The notes: generated by a model not told the origin, from the sequence alone. 64,000 bases of DNA from Halobacillus hunanensis (GCF_900166655.1 NZ_FVZB01000005.1:246001-310000), one strand, 5' to 3'; positions 15,279 to 24,548 are shown, counted from the first letter of the stretch. Program-made: numbers and translations.

Positions 15279-15848
15279 ATGTTTGAACGTTGTTTACAAG
15301 TAAAGGAGTTCATGGCTTCCTATGAAGGGAAGTGGATGATTGCAGGAGGATGGGCTATCGATTTACATATTGGAGAAGAAACACGAGATCACGAGGATAT
15401 TGAGGTAGCTGTATTTCGTGATGAACAAAATAGTTTAGCTTCATTGCTTGCGGATTGGGATATTTACATTGCAAACGAAGGGAAAAAGGAAAAATGGCAT
15501 TTTGATGCTCCCGTTGAACTTCCAATTCATGAGATTCATGCCTCTCACCAGGATGGCAATCAATTAGAGATTTTACTTAATGAAAGAAGTAAAGGGAGGT
15601 GGAGATTTAGAAGAGATCCAGAGCTGTCTTTTCCTTTATCCATGATGAATCTTCAATCAGAGCAAGGAGTGCCCTATTTAAATCCTGAGATCGTCCTTCT
15701 GTATAAAGCAGCCAACACGAAGGAAAAGGATCACGATGACTTCAATTACGTTTTCCCCCATTTAAATGAGCACCAAAAAGAATGGCTGAAGCAAGCCTTG
15801 ATCCAGCATGCACCTAATCACTCCTGGCTTGAGGCACTATTATATTAG
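15279..15848 (+). CDS. Aminoglycoside-adenylyltransferase-like nucleotidyltransferase
   Basis: 189-residue protein resembling the 'aminoglycoside-2''-adenylyltransferase' family of the nucleotidyltransferase superfamily. The core motif GGWAIDLHIGEETRDHEDIEVAV (split here: GGWAIDLHIG then DHEDIEVAV) is near residues 22-45, and a later LYKAANTKEKDHDDF block is typical of the family. Transfer of AMP to an antibiotic is possible, but most chromosomal members have no known substrate. ATG with AAAAGGAGTG upstream. It probably shares a transcript with the DUF2254 gene 15 bp downstream. Confidence 0.7.
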   Translation: MFERCLQVKEFMASYEGKWMIAGGWAIDLHIGEETRDHEDIEVAVFRDEQNSLASLLADWDIYIANEGKKEKWHFDAPVELPIHEIHASHQDGNQLEILLNERSKGRWRFRRDPELSFPLSMMNLQSEQGVPYLNPEIVLLYKAANTKEKDHDDFNYVFPHLNEHQKEWLKQALIQHAPNHSWLEALLY

Positions 15849-15863
15849 ATCAGGAGGATAACG

Positions 15864-17177
15864 ATGTATAAGGAAAAAGCCTGGGTCCACATTCGGGATA
15901 GTTTTTGGTTTCTGCCTACGATATATAGTATGTTATCCATTATATGTGTAAGTTTAGTCACGATGGTTGATTTATGGATCATCCCTAAGGTGAAAGAAAG
16001 CGTGCCTAGTATTCTGCTCATGAATACAAGTACAGCTCAGACTTTGTATGGCTCGCTGATTACATCAATTTTGACTATGACAACGATTAGTTTTTCTACG
16101 ATCATGGTTGTCCTTACAACCTATTCAACCCAGTTCTCCCCGCGTACCTTGCAGGACTTTATGAAAAGCAGAGTGACCCAGCATGTACTTGGTGTCTTCT
16201 CGTTCGGATTTATATTTGTGATCATCAATTTACTTCTCATGGGAGGAGAACAGAGCAAAGCACTGATAAGCCCTTTTCTAACCGTGATCGTATCGATTGT
16301 CTGTCTTGGTTTTTTTATAGTATTTATTCACCATTCTTCAAGATTTGTTCAAGTTAATAACCTAATAGGAAAGATTCGGTTAAGTACCTCTAAAGTAATT
16401 AAAAAAACTTTCCAGGATAAAGACTTTCAAGAGGCCAGTGAATGGAACGAACAAAATATTGCAGAGGGAAAGGAAGCTGAGAAAAAAGCGATATATGCCA
16501 GAGAATCAGGCTATGCACAAGCTGTACAAATCTCGTCTTTAGTTGAATGGGCTAGTAGAAGAGATGCCCTCCTTGAAGCAAATTTTTATATAGGGAGTTA
16601 TATTCAGAAGGGGATGCCTGTGTATTCATGCTGGAGTAATATAGAAGATCAAGAAGAATTAGATAGCTGTAACGAGTTTTTGCTTATTGGAAATGAGAGA
16701 ACAGACCTTCAGGATATAGAGTTCTCCATACAAAAACTGGTTGAAATTGCGGTCAAGGCCATATCACCTGCTGTCAATGACCCACATACCGCTGTGGATT
16801 GTATCAATCGTATAGGTTCGTTGTTAGCTGAACTAGGTACCGTGTACAAGCCAATTCGTTATTATGGAGACGAAGAACAAGTGTTACGGTTAATAATGGA
16901 GCCCCTTTCGTTTGAACAATATCTTTATAAAAGTTTTTATCAACTACGTATTTATGGCAGCAAAGATATTTCCGTCATGAACGGGGTGTTGGAAGCATTA
17001 TTTAAAGTGGCGTCAGTTAATGGTGAAGCTGTCAAAAGAGATGTCTGGAAGTTTGGATTATACATTATAAGAGCGGTTGATGTAAAAGAACTTGATGAGC
17101 TGGATTATGAGCAATTCGCCTATTTTGCAGAAAGGCTAGCGGCCTCCTGTAATATGTCTTCACCCCTCGAAAGGTAA
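15864..17177 (+). CDS. DUF2254 membrane protein
   Basis: 437-residue protein matching the DUF2254 family. Four hydrophobic segments lie in the first ~150 residues, followed by a large cytosolic region containing the conserved stretch AVKAISPAVNDPHTAVDCIN (~295-315). Function of the family is unknown; an ion-channel-like or stress role has been suggested only by topology. The ATG follows AGGAGGATAACG. It is 15 bp downstream of the nucleotidyltransferase-like gene. Confidence 0.8.
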   Translation: MYKEKAWVHIRDSFWFLPTIYSMLSIICVSLVTMVDLWIIPKVKESVPSILLMNTSTAQTLYGSLITSILTMTTISFSTIMVVLTTYSTQFSPRTLQDFMKSRVTQHVLGVFSFGFIFVIINLLLMGGEQSKALISPFLTVIVSIVCLGFFIVFIHHSSRFVQVNNLIGKIRLSTSKVIKKTFQDKDFQEASEWNEQNIAEGKEAEKKAIYARESGYAQAVQISSLVEWASRRDALLEANFYIGSYIQKGMPVYSCWSNIEDQEELDSCNEFLLIGNERTDLQDIEFSIQKLVEIAVKAISPAVNDPHTAVDCINRIGSLLAELGTVYKPIRYYGDEEQVLRLIMEPLSFEQYLYKSFYQLRIYGSKDISVMNGVLEALFKVASVNGEAVKRDVWKFGLYIIRAVDVKELDELDYEQFAYFAERLAASCNMSSPLER

Positions 17178-17332
17178 GGGGAAATATAGCTTGTTATAGT
17201 ATTCAGGGAGAACAAATATCAGGGCTGTCCACAGCTTCTAATCGAGTTGAGCAGGTGTGAGCGAATAACAGGACATGCGCTGTTAAATCACGTATGATGT
17301 AGTTAGATTTTTAAATAAAGGGGAAATATCAC

Positions 17333-17650
17333 ATGGAGTCTATTCAAACTAAGGAAAATTTTCAAAACGTAATTGAAGGTGAACAGCCTGTTATTGTTAA
17401 GTTTCAGGCTGATTGGTGTCCAGATTGCCGTCGAATGGACCTTTTTATTAATGATATTGTAAACGAATTTAATGGCTATAAGTGGTATGATGTGAATAGA
17501 GACGAACTACCGGAAATTGCTGAAGAATATGAAGTCATGGGCATTCCTAGTCTTCTGATTTTTCAGGGTGGTAGGAAAACAGCCCATTTACACAGTGCAG
17601 ATGCAAAGACTCCTGAAGAAGTTGAGGAGTTCTTACAGCGCAGCTTGTAG
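17333..17650 (+). CDS. Thioredoxin-family protein
   Basis: 105-residue single-domain thioredoxin with a DWCPDCR active site (C29/C32) and the cis-proline segment MGIPSLLIF. It resembles the small cytosolic YtpP-type thioredoxins of Bacillus rather than housekeeping TrxA, whose motif is WCGPC. The ATG follows AAAGGGGAAA. A clear terminator separates it from the flavoprotein gene downstream. It would reduce disulfides on unknown partners. Confidence 0.85.
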   Translation: MESIQTKENFQNVIEGEQPVIVKFQADWCPDCRRMDLFINDIVNEFNGYKWYDVNRDELPEIAEEYEVMGIPSLLIFQGGRKTAHLHSADAKTPEEVEEFLQRSL

Positions 17651-17657
17651 GGAGAGT

Positions 17658-17690
17658 CTCCACATGGTAATTCCATGTGGGGTTTCTTTT
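17658..17690 (+). terminator. Terminator after thioredoxin gene
   Basis: Perfect 8-bp stem CCACATGG / CCATGTGG followed by GGTTTCTTTT. Confidence 0.85.
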
Positions 17691-17773
17691 ATATGAGATT
17701 AGGATTCCTGGATTCTTGTAGACAGGGCACTGTTCTGCCGTGAGCTTGTTTGTTGAATGAAGGGGGAATTGAT

Positions 17774-18862
17774 TTGACAAGACGATTATTACTGGTGGGG
17801 GCGGGCCACGCTCATATAGAGGTGCTTCGTTCTATGAAAGAGCAGCCGATCCATCATGTAGACGTATGTCTGATTTCGCCTTCTGAGTACTTTTATTATT
17901 CAGGTATGATCTCGGGTTATATTGAAGGGATCTACTCCCTTGAAGAAGTCCGGGTTGATGTGAGGAGATTAGCTGATGAAGCAGGGGTTCACTTTATTAG
18001 AAAAAGAGCTTCGCGTGTCTATCCAAATTTTAAAAAGCTCCTTTGTCAAGGAGAAGCGGTTTATCCGTTTGATATGATCAGTTTTGACATTGGGGCAAAA
18101 AGCCAGTCAGATCAATGTGTCTCTCCTCCAGAGCTTAGTCATATGAACGATCCGAATAAACAAATGGTCGAGCAAATAGAAGAACTTAGGCAAACGAGTC
18201 AACCGCTTATAGTAGGCGGAGGCGCTGCAGGGTGCGAAGTTGCTCTTGCCTTGCAGGCGTATAAGGCAAGAAACAAAATTCCTGGCCAAGTTCGTTTAGT
18301 CAGCTCATCCTCCGTTCTTAATTCGATATCAAAGCGAACTGCAAAGAAATTAAGGTCTATTATGGAATCAAAAGGAATACAGGTGTGGGAGCAGGAAAGA
18401 GCTGAGGTCATGTATGATGATTATATTATAACTAGTGCAAACAATAAAATCAGGCATACTGGAGTTCTTTGGCTTGGCGGCCCGCTTGCTGATCCGCTAT
18501 TTGAAGCTTCGGGAATCAAAGTTGATGAAAGGGGATTCCCGTTCGTCACTGATACCCTGCAATTTACAGACTATGAATTTATATTTGGGGCTGGTGACTG
18601 TGTAACGTTAGAGACCTATCCCAATGTAGACAAAAGTGGAGTACACGCAGTCAAACAAGCTCCAATTCTTTATGAGAACTTACGTCGCTTTTCTGATGCA
18701 AAGGAATTGACCGTATATGAACCTCAGAAAGTTGCCCTGTATATTTTATCTACGGGCATGAAGAAAGCTTTGCTAATGTACGGTCCTGTTACGGCGCATA
18801 ATAAGCGGGCATGGAAACTAAAAAATAAAATTGATCGTGAATACATGGATAAGTATAAATAA
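17774..18862 (+). CDS. FAD/NAD(P)-binding oxidoreductase of the SelD-N-terminus-like (NDH-2) type
   Basis: 362-residue flavoprotein of the pyridine nucleotide-disulfide oxidoreductase superfamily. It begins LLLVGAGHAHIEVLRSM, the pattern of the NADH-dehydrogenase-like domain that is fused to the N-terminus of some SelD proteins and also occurs alone. A second nucleotide-binding VGGGAAGCEVA is near residue 145, and FGAGDCVTLE near residue 280 contacts FAD. No redox CxxC pair is present. The TTG start at 17774 has GAAGGGGG about 7 bp upstream; an earlier in-frame start overlaps that site. No selD gene is in the window. Confidence 0.75.
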   Translation: MTRRLLLVGAGHAHIEVLRSMKEQPIHHVDVCLISPSEYFYYSGMISGYIEGIYSLEEVRVDVRRLADEAGVHFIRKRASRVYPNFKKLLCQGEAVYPFDMISFDIGAKSQSDQCVSPPELSHMNDPNKQMVEQIEELRQTSQPLIVGGGAAGCEVALALQAYKARNKIPGQVRLVSSSSVLNSISKRTAKKLRSIMESKGIQVWEQERAEVMYDDYIITSANNKIRHTGVLWLGGPLADPLFEASGIKVDERGFPFVTDTLQFTDYEFIFGAGDCVTLETYPNVDKSGVHAVKQAPILYENLRRFSDAKELTVYEPQKVALYILSTGMKKALLMYGPVTAHNKRAWKLKNKIDREYMDKYK

Positions 18863-18900
18863 GACGTTCATTCCAACTTGACGGAGTGAACGCCTTTTTT
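18862..18900. terminator. Terminator between convergent genes
   Basis: Stem CGTTCATTCC / GGAGTGAACG with 8-nt loop, followed by CCTTTTTT on the plus strand. Confidence 0.8.
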
Positions 18901-18902
18901 AT

Positions 18903-19547
18903 TTATCGATCAAGCCATTGCCTAACTTTTTTTCTAAACATAAATGTCAGGAGAATCAGACCGATAAACATGCTGACTGCCCCAATAATAAAACTGCTGT
19001 CCCCACTGGCGAAGCTAGTACCAAGCAGGCTGTAGGCAAAAGTCCCCGGAATCATTCCTATGACTGTAGCGGGGAGATACAATCGAAATCGCACCCTCGT
19101 CATTCCGGCTAAATAACTTAAGATATCAAATCCTACCAGAGGAATTAATCGGAGAACAAGAACGTAAAGAAATCCGTTTTCCTCCATTCGTTTGTAGATA
19201 GGCCTTGCCCATTTGAAGTCTTGAAATTTAACAACAGAATTGCCAAAGAACTTACCGATTACATAACCGGTGACGGCAGCTCCTGTGGCACCGATAATAA
19301 TAAAGAACATGCCTGGCCAAACTCCGTACGCGAAAGCAGCAGCGAGCGAAAGAATCGATGTAGGGAAAGCAATGATTGGACCGATGGCATACACTCCCAT
19401 AAATAAAAGCGGCCCCCATAAACCGAACGATAAAATATAATGGCGAATTTCTTCCGGGTTCATATTTAATTCTCGCCTGGCGACCCAGGCTAGAATGACG
19501 AAAAGTACAATAAAAAGAAATCCTCTAATAAGCTTGGTTTTACTCAT
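18903..19547 (-). CDS. TVP38/TMEM64 (SNARE-associated/DedA-like) membrane protein
   Basis: 214-residue polytopic membrane protein with the TVP38/TMEM64 signature (GPIIAFPTSILSLAAAFAYG around residue 55, then RLIPLVGFDILSYLAG around 135). These proteins are lipid-scramblase-like or transport-associated membrane proteins. It is the last gene of a five-gene minus-strand operon and overlaps the ABC ATPase gene by 4 bp, so translation is coupled. E. coli has two proteins of this family (YdjX, YdjZ) in the operon that also encodes YnjBCD, the same ABC type, implying a shared process. Confidence 0.85.
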   Translation of the reverse strand: MSKTKLIRGFLFIVLFVILAWVARRELNMNPEEIRHYILSFGLWGPLLFMGVYAIGPIIAFPTSILSLAAAFAYGVWPGMFFIIIGATGAAVTGYVIGKFFGNSVVKFQDFKWARPIYKRMEENGFLYVLVLRLIPLVGFDILSYLAGMTRVRFRLYLPATVIGMIPGTFAYSLLGTSFASGDSSFIIGAVSMFIGLILLTFMFRKKVRQWLDR

Positions 19548-20506
19548 TTTCTATTTCCAGCCTCTTGGAAAAATTGAATCTTTTCTAGTGGAAGATAAAT
19601 AGAAAATTTTTCTTTCAGGCCTATGGTACCTATTGGCATTGTGATTGTTTCATGCAGCTCTTCTATGTAAAAGTGACCAGTCTTTTGACCCAGGGTGTAT
19701 GTCCAATGTAAAAGTTTCGCTGTATAGGAACGATGCTCTCCTTCAGGCTTTCTACTCCTTATAGATTGAATAGGGATGTATTGGTGATCATCTATAACGA
19801 GATGGCTTTTTAAAAAACGTGCTACAAAGGGATTAACAGGGTGTTTGTGAATTTCATCTGCATCATCAAGCTGTTGGAAAATGCCTTCATGGAATATAGC
19901 AATGTGATCGCCCATCAACATCGCTTCCTCAAGATCGTGTGTAACAAAAATCGTCGTAGTCTGTTGCTGAGAAAGAAAATCCTTGACCCAATAACGCAGT
20001 TCTTCCCGAAGTTGAACATCAAGGCTGCTGAAGGGTTCGTCCAACAACAATACTTCAGGTTCTGAGGCGATTGCTCGGGCTAATGCGACTCGTTGCTGTT
20101 GACCGCCTGATATCTCTGCAGGGAAACGATCTGCATAATCATTCAGGCTTATGGCGCGTAACAAATCGGCTGTCTTTGATTTAGAAGACTGACCAGCCAT
20201 TTTGGCTCCGTAATCAATATTTTCTTTAACCGTCATATGTGGAAACAAGAGAGGCTGTTGAAACACAAGACCGATGTTTCTTTTGTTTGGCTTATGATGC
20301 GTTACGTTCTTACCGTTAAGCATGATCGTACCATGTGTTGGAGATTCTAAGCCTGCCAAAATCCGGAGTAAAGTTGTTTTTCCACTTCCAGACGGCCCGA
20401 CGATACTCAATGATTTTCCTTGTCCAAGTTGAAATTGAAGATTTTGTAAGATTTTTTTCTCTCCAAATTTTTTATAGAGATTGATGACATCCAATGAGTA
20501 ATTCAT
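19544..20506 (-). CDS. ABC transporter ATPase (YnjD-type)
   Basis: 320-residue ABC ATPase of the importer type. Walker A is GPSGSGKT (37-44), the Q-loop VFQQPLLFPH, the signature ISGGQQQRV, and Walker B EVLLLDEP with the downstream H-loop VTHDLEEAM. About 90 C-terminal residues form a possible regulatory extension. The ATG at 20506 has GGAGGAATTT upstream and overlaps the permease stop by 4 bp; the in-frame reading continues upstream only as a shadow of the permease. It energises import together with the two permeases and the lipoprotein encoded upstream. Confidence 0.88.
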   Translation of the reverse strand: MNYSLDVINLYKKFGEKKILQNLQFQLGQGKSLSIVGPSGSGKTTLLRILAGLESPTHGTIMLNGKNVTHHKPNKRNIGLVFQQPLLFPHMTVKENIDYGAKMAGQSSKSKTADLLRAISLNDYADRFPAEISGGQQQRVALARAIASEPEVLLLDEPFSSLDVQLREELRYWVKDFLSQQQTTTIFVTHDLEEAMLMGDHIAIFHEGIFQQLDDADEIHKHPVNPFVARFLKSHLVIDDHQYIPIQSIRSRKPEGEHRSYTAKLLHWTYTLGQKTGHFYIEELHETITMPIGTIGLKEKFSIYLPLEKIQFFQEAGNRK

Positions 20507-21306
20507 CGTAAATTCCTCCAAGGTTTTCTCGTATAAGGAAGCAAAAGCAATAACAGTTCTACGACCAGGTACATGAAAAAAGGAAGTAGAGCGAACCAGA
20601 CTGAGAATGCTGCCATTAGTGAAGTATTTGCCGTCTGCAAAAATGGAAAAAATACTAGCGGCAGTGTAATGATTCGTCCTCCGCCTATGATCGCTGTAAT
20701 TGCATATTGACTCAAGCTGATAACAATGGTTAAAAAAGTGACACTTCGAATAGCAGGCTTCAAGAGTGGCAGCTCTATAGTATGCAGTTGACGAAAGCCT
20801 GTTGCTCCTAGAATCTCCGCTTGCTCCAACAAATGATTTCCGAATTGATGATAGGCATTGTGGAAAATTTTTATGCTGTAGGGGAGCGTTGGAACAAGGT
20901 GGATTAAGACAACGCCTGTCCATGTATCAGCCAGACCGATGCGAATCATGAATAAGTGAAGCCCCATCGCAATTGCCAGTACAGGAATCAAGATCGGAGC
21001 AAGGAACAGGGCTTCTAACAATGATTTTCCTTTAAAAGAAGACGAAGATAATGCTTTGCCGCTAAGAAGTCCGATCACTAGATTAATAACTAGCACACAT
21101 GCGCCTATTACCAGGGACCAGAAGGTAGCTTCCATTATATTGGGGTCAGAAACTAAGGTGCTATAACTATCCAACTGAAATGTTAAAGATTGTCCTGCTG
21201 AGAATTGCCATACCTCGGTGAAACTTTGTAAAACCAGCAGGAAAACAGGCCCGATAAACAGAAGGATAGCCAGTGAATAAAATATGATTTTCATAGGTTT
21301 TATCAT
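20503..21306 (-). CDS. ABC transporter permease 2 (C-terminal half of YnjC type)
   Basis: 267-residue permease with six predicted membrane helices and an importer EAA loop near residues 155-175 (LEQAEILGATGFRQ). In E. coli the corresponding YnjC is one long protein; here the function is split between this gene and the preceding permease gene. Overlaps neighbours by 4 bp at both ends (ATGA type), indicating translational coupling. Confidence 0.85.
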   Translation of the reverse strand: MIKPMKIIFYSLAILLFIGPVFLLVLQSFTEVWQFSAGQSLTFQLDSYSTLVSDPNIMEATFWSLVIGACVLVINLVIGLLSGKALSSSSFKGKSLLEALFLAPILIPVLAIAMGLHLFMIRIGLADTWTGVVLIHLVPTLPYSIKIFHNAYHQFGNHLLEQAEILGATGFRQLHTIELPLLKPAIRSVTFLTIVISLSQYAITAIIGGGRIITLPLVFFPFLQTANTSLMAAFSVWFALLPFFMYLVVELLLLLLPYTRKPWRNLR

Positions 21307-22160
21307 AGACGCCCCCTCATAGCTCTCATACGGCGCCGGTTCAAATACAAGTAGCTGGTCAGGGCAATCATAAAGATGACAATACTGACACAGACCATTA
21401 CCACGAATGCAAGGGGACGTTCATCCCAGCTTCCCCCGTAAAACCATTGGTAGCTGAGCACGGAAACCATTTCAGGGTAGGTAGTCCCAATCAAGGCCGG
21501 CACTTCATAAGCTGTTAAGGTAAAAGAAAAAATAATTAAGCAGGTTTCAATAAGTGTTGGCTGAATATGTGGCCATTCAACCGTTTTAAATTGATCCCAT
21601 CTATTTCCGCCTAGCGTTTTTACTACATCGTAGGAAGTAGTCGGTATCGCAGCATAAACAGGCAATAGCATAAGAATAACAAATGGAACCTCTTTCCAAA
21701 CATACGTAATGATAATGCCGAAACCATAAGGGTCACGGGTGAGGATAGGAAAGTGATTTGTCCCATCAATCCAGCCGATAGCTGAGAGAACCTGTGCGAA
21801 CAGCCCCGATTCTGCCAGCAGGAGAATAACAAGGTAGCCCCAGACAAAATGGGGGAATAACATAGGAAGCCAAACCGATATTCGGGGTGAAAGTTTAGCT
21901 AAATAAGGATGGAACAGCCTTACTAGTATTAGTCCGATCATAATGGCCAGCGCCGTGGCAATAATTGAAGTGCGAATACTAAAAGCCAGGGACGAGAAAA
22001 ATCGATCAGATTGAAATAACTCCTGATAGAAATTTAACGTAAAGCCCTCATCAGCGAAAATACTATGGCGGACAGCTGTAATGATCCCGAAAAAGGGCAG
22101 AATTAAAAAAAGAAGGGCAGGGGTTAGATGTATCCACAATTTACTGCTGTACGACTTCAT
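21303..22160 (-). CDS. ABC transporter permease 1 (N-terminal half of YnjC type)
   Basis: 285-residue permease with six predicted helices and an EAA-like loop (TSYDVVKTLGGNRWDQF, ~175-190). Pairs with the second permease to form the channel of a binding-protein-dependent importer. Its start lies 20 bp inside the end of the lipoprotein gene, so all five genes of the operon overlap. Confidence 0.85.
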   Translation of the reverse strand: MKSYSSKLWIHLTPALLFLILPFFGIITAVRHSIFADEGFTLNFYQELFQSDRFFSSLAFSIRTSIIATALAIMIGLILVRLFHPYLAKLSPRISVWLPMLFPHFVWGYLVILLLAESGLFAQVLSAIGWIDGTNHFPILTRDPYGFGIIITYVWKEVPFVILMLLPVYAAIPTTSYDVVKTLGGNRWDQFKTVEWPHIQPTLIETCLIIFSFTLTAYEVPALIGTTYPEMVSVLSYQWFYGGSWDERPLAFVVMVCVSIVIFMIALTSYLYLNRRRMRAMRGRL

Positions 22161-23379
22161 TAAACCACTGCTCTTCCAGCCACTCTACATAAGCAGCTTC
22201 TGACTCAGGAAGGAAGTTTTCTTCTAGTTTCTCCTGGCTTAATACGCTGTCCCCACGGTCAACTGCTTTAAACTTCTTTCTCATTTCTTTAGACAGTTTA
22301 TCTAAGCTGATCGGCGTGTTTTCTCCCCAGTAGTTTGGTTTGTATTTGGCCAGCTGTGCTTCTGGAGAAAGCATGAAATTGATAGTCGTGAGTGCACCCT
22401 CTATGTTTGAACTGTTAAATGGAATAGAAAGGAAATGAGTATTGCCAATTGACCCCGGCTCCATAATAAAAGATTTTGTGGTCTCTGGAAAAACACCTTG
22501 AGCGATCAGTGATTCAGCCCGCGCCTCATTGTACCCCATTGTCATCCATACTTGTCCTTGACTGTATAGTTTGTCTAATTCGGTTAACGAATTAGGATAA
22601 TGCTCCCCGGATCGCCATAAATAGGGTTCGATATTATTTAGGTATTTCCACATTTTTGCAGCCGTATCTGAAATAGCCTCTTCATCCAGTGGACTGTTAT
22701 AGATATCAGATGGTTCATCAGCCTTCGCATAAAGAACATGTCTTAAGAAGGCGTTACCCGTAAAGTCAGCAGCCGCAGGGTAAGTAAACTTTCCTGGGTG
22801 TTTTTTTATCCATCCCTTTAATTCACTAAAAGAAGAGGGGGGATCTTCGATTTTTGCCGAATTATAATGAAAGACAAACTGTACCTTCCCCCAGGGAGCC
22901 TCCATCCCTTCAACGGGTGTCCCGAAATCTATTGTAAAAGCAGGGTCATCCGTGTCATAAAACTTTTTAAAATTAGGCAGTTGATCGGTGAAGGACCCGG
23001 CCAGTAAACCATTCTCTTTTGCATTTTTAAAGTTTTCGCCGTTGATCCAGATGAGATCAATTGTCCCGTCCTGTTTGTTCGCTTTCTTCTCGGTTTGAAG
23101 CTTTTGTAAAATTTGTGCCGTATCCATCGGCACGCGTTCAAGGGTGATATTGTATTTTTCTTTTAAATGTGGAATCGCCCATTTATCAATGTATTGATTA
23201 ATCCCTTCATCACCGCCCCACATATACAAACGAACAGTAGTACCGGTGGCTGATTTTTCTATATCTGACCAAGATTGTTTTGTGACTTCTTTCAAACTGC
23301 TCAATGGTTGTTCTTCATTATTTCCGCATCCAGTTAACAAGAAGAGGAGAACCAACAGCAAATAGATAAAATATTTCAT
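22141..23379 (-). CDS. ABC transporter substrate-binding lipoprotein (YnjB-type)
   Basis: 412-residue lipoprotein. The signal peptide ends in the lipobox LLTGC (C18). The mature part has YMWGGDEGINQYIDKW and DLIWINGENFKNAK, blocks characteristic of the E. coli YnjB family of putative thiamine/polyamine-type binding proteins whose ligand is unknown. It is anchored outside the membrane and delivers the ligand to the two permeases. First gene of the five-gene operon ending with the TVP38/TMEM64 gene. ATG start preceded by GGGGGTATCTT. Confidence 0.85.
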   Translation of the reverse strand: MKYFIYLLLVLLFLLTGCGNNEEQPLSSLKEVTKQSWSDIEKSATGTTVRLYMWGGDEGINQYIDKWAIPHLKEKYNITLERVPMDTAQILQKLQTEKKANKQDGTIDLIWINGENFKNAKENGLLAGSFTDQLPNFKKFYDTDDPAFTIDFGTPVEGMEAPWGKVQFVFHYNSAKIEDPPSSFSELKGWIKKHPGKFTYPAAADFTGNAFLRHVLYAKADEPSDIYNSPLDEEAISDTAAKMWKYLNNIEPYLWRSGEHYPNSLTELDKLYSQGQVWMTMGYNEARAESLIAQGVFPETTKSFIMEPGSIGNTHFLSIPFNSSNIEGALTTINFMLSPEAQLAKYKPNYWGENTPISLDKLSKEMRKKFKAVDRGDSVLSQEKLEENFLPESEAAYVEWLEEQWFNEVVQQ

Positions 23380-23513
23380 AAGATACCCCCGTGTCTATGT
23401 ATGAACCTTAATTACTATACCCTTAAGTGATTCTCTCTAATCTATCATACATACATAGAAGCTATTGGGAAATGTTTAAGCCACCCTTTTCACAAACGGG
23501 GGTTGAGTAAAAT

Positions 23514-23561
23514 AATTAGGCTGTTTGAAGCTGAACTTTGACAGAGAATGCCAGCCTAATT
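23514..23561 (-). terminator. Hairpin downstream of the PNPOx-like gene
   Basis: Perfect 10-bp inverted repeat AATTAGGCTG / CAGCCTAATT with a 28-nt loop; on the minus strand it is followed by ATTTTACT. Loop length and weak T-run make terminator function uncertain. Confidence 0.45.
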
Positions 23562-23588
23562 TAGCACTGACTAGTGGGGCTGCTGCGA

Positions 23589-24218
23589 TCAATAAAGGCG
23601 TGCTCGATAGCTCTCCTTCAAAGATGCTTGAACTTTTTCTTGACCATGGCCGTCTAATTTAGCATGAGCTGCCATCATCTTTGCCGGTGAAGGAAGTGCA
23701 GTCAAGTCAGGCCACTGTTCTGGATCCCATAGTTTGGAGCGCTTAAAAGCTTTCGCGCAATGGATGAAGCATTCATTGACTTCAACTACAATTCCGACTT
23801 TTGGTATGTGTTCCTTCACTTTATGATTTCGAAGAAGTTCCTCATCTTTAATGATGGTTGCTTTCCCGTTGATTCGTAAGGTTTCTTCTAAGCCTGGAAT
23901 CATAAAAAGAAGACCAATATGTGGATTTTCTAATATGTTTCTCATAGAATCAGCACGTTTATTGCCCATACGCTCTGGGATCAAGAGGTGCTGTTCATCA
24001 AGTACCTCCGTAAATCCAGGAGTATCGCCTCGTGGTGAACTATCACATTCCCCTAAAGCATTAGATGTACTCACTATGACAAAAGGGGAAAAGTTTAAGA
24101 ATTGGCTGCTTAATTCATCGATAAAGTGAATAACCTTATGTTCCGCAATCTTACCAGGTTTTCCTTGTAGAGAGTATAATTCATCTTTCGAATGAACAGG
24201 TTTCTGATAGGGTTTCAT
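23589..24218 (-). CDS. Pyridoxamine-5'-phosphate-oxidase-like FMN-binding protein
   Basis: 209-residue split-barrel flavoprotein of the PNPOx-like family (MSMEG_1061 type). Visible marks are VIVSTSNALGECDSSPRGD near residue 50, the substrate/FMN block ERMGNKRADSMRNIL (~87) and IGLLFMIPG with ETLRINGKA. Usually such proteins bind FMN or F420 and reduce small substrates. The C-terminal ~50 residues (WDPEQWPDLTALPSPAKMM) are typical of this subfamily. The ATG at 24218 follows GGAGG by 8 bp; another ATG 15 bp upstream overlaps that site. Confidence 0.8.
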   Translation of the reverse strand: MKPYQKPVHSKDELYSLQGKPGKIAEHKVIHFIDELSSQFLNFSPFVIVSTSNALGECDSSPRGDTPGFTEVLDEQHLLIPERMGNKRADSMRNILENPHIGLLFMIPGLEETLRINGKATIIKDEELLRNHKVKEHIPKVGIVVEVNECFIHCAKAFKRSKLWDPEQWPDLTALPSPAKMMAAHAKLDGHGQEKVQASLKESYRARLY

Positions 24219-24290
24219 TGAACATACCTCCAAGTGGGATAATGTATGTGCTACGATATTAAGTAAACGAATAAAAGGGAGTGTCGTTTC

Positions 24291-24548
24291 ATGATTACAT
24301 CATTAAATCAAGAACAAAAAGAGTATGTGATTGAACGAATCAAAGAGTATTTTGAACTTGAGCGCGGGGAGGAGCTGGGAGATTTAGCTGCTGACCAATT
24401 CCTGCATTTTATGATACAAGAAATAGGACCATTTTTATATAATCAAGGGGTGAAAGATTCAAGGCAGATGGTAGATCAGAAAGTGATGAATCTGGATGAG
24501 GATATACGTTCACTGGAGCGTCCAGCTGGTAGAAATACTCGTAATTAA
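24291..24548 (+). CDS. DUF2164 family protein
   Basis: 85-residue protein of the DUF2164 family. Conserved elements are REYF-like RIKEYFELERGEELGDLAA (around residues 17-35) and FLHFMIQEIGPFLYNQGVKD. It is short, acidic and soluble, with no known function. The ATG follows AAAGGGAGTGTCG. Stand-alone gene divergent from the PNPOx-like gene. Confidence 0.75.
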   Translation: MITSLNQEQKEYVIERIKEYFELERGEELGDLAADQFLHFMIQEIGPFLYNQGVKDSRQMVDQKVMNLDEDIRSLERPAGRNTRN

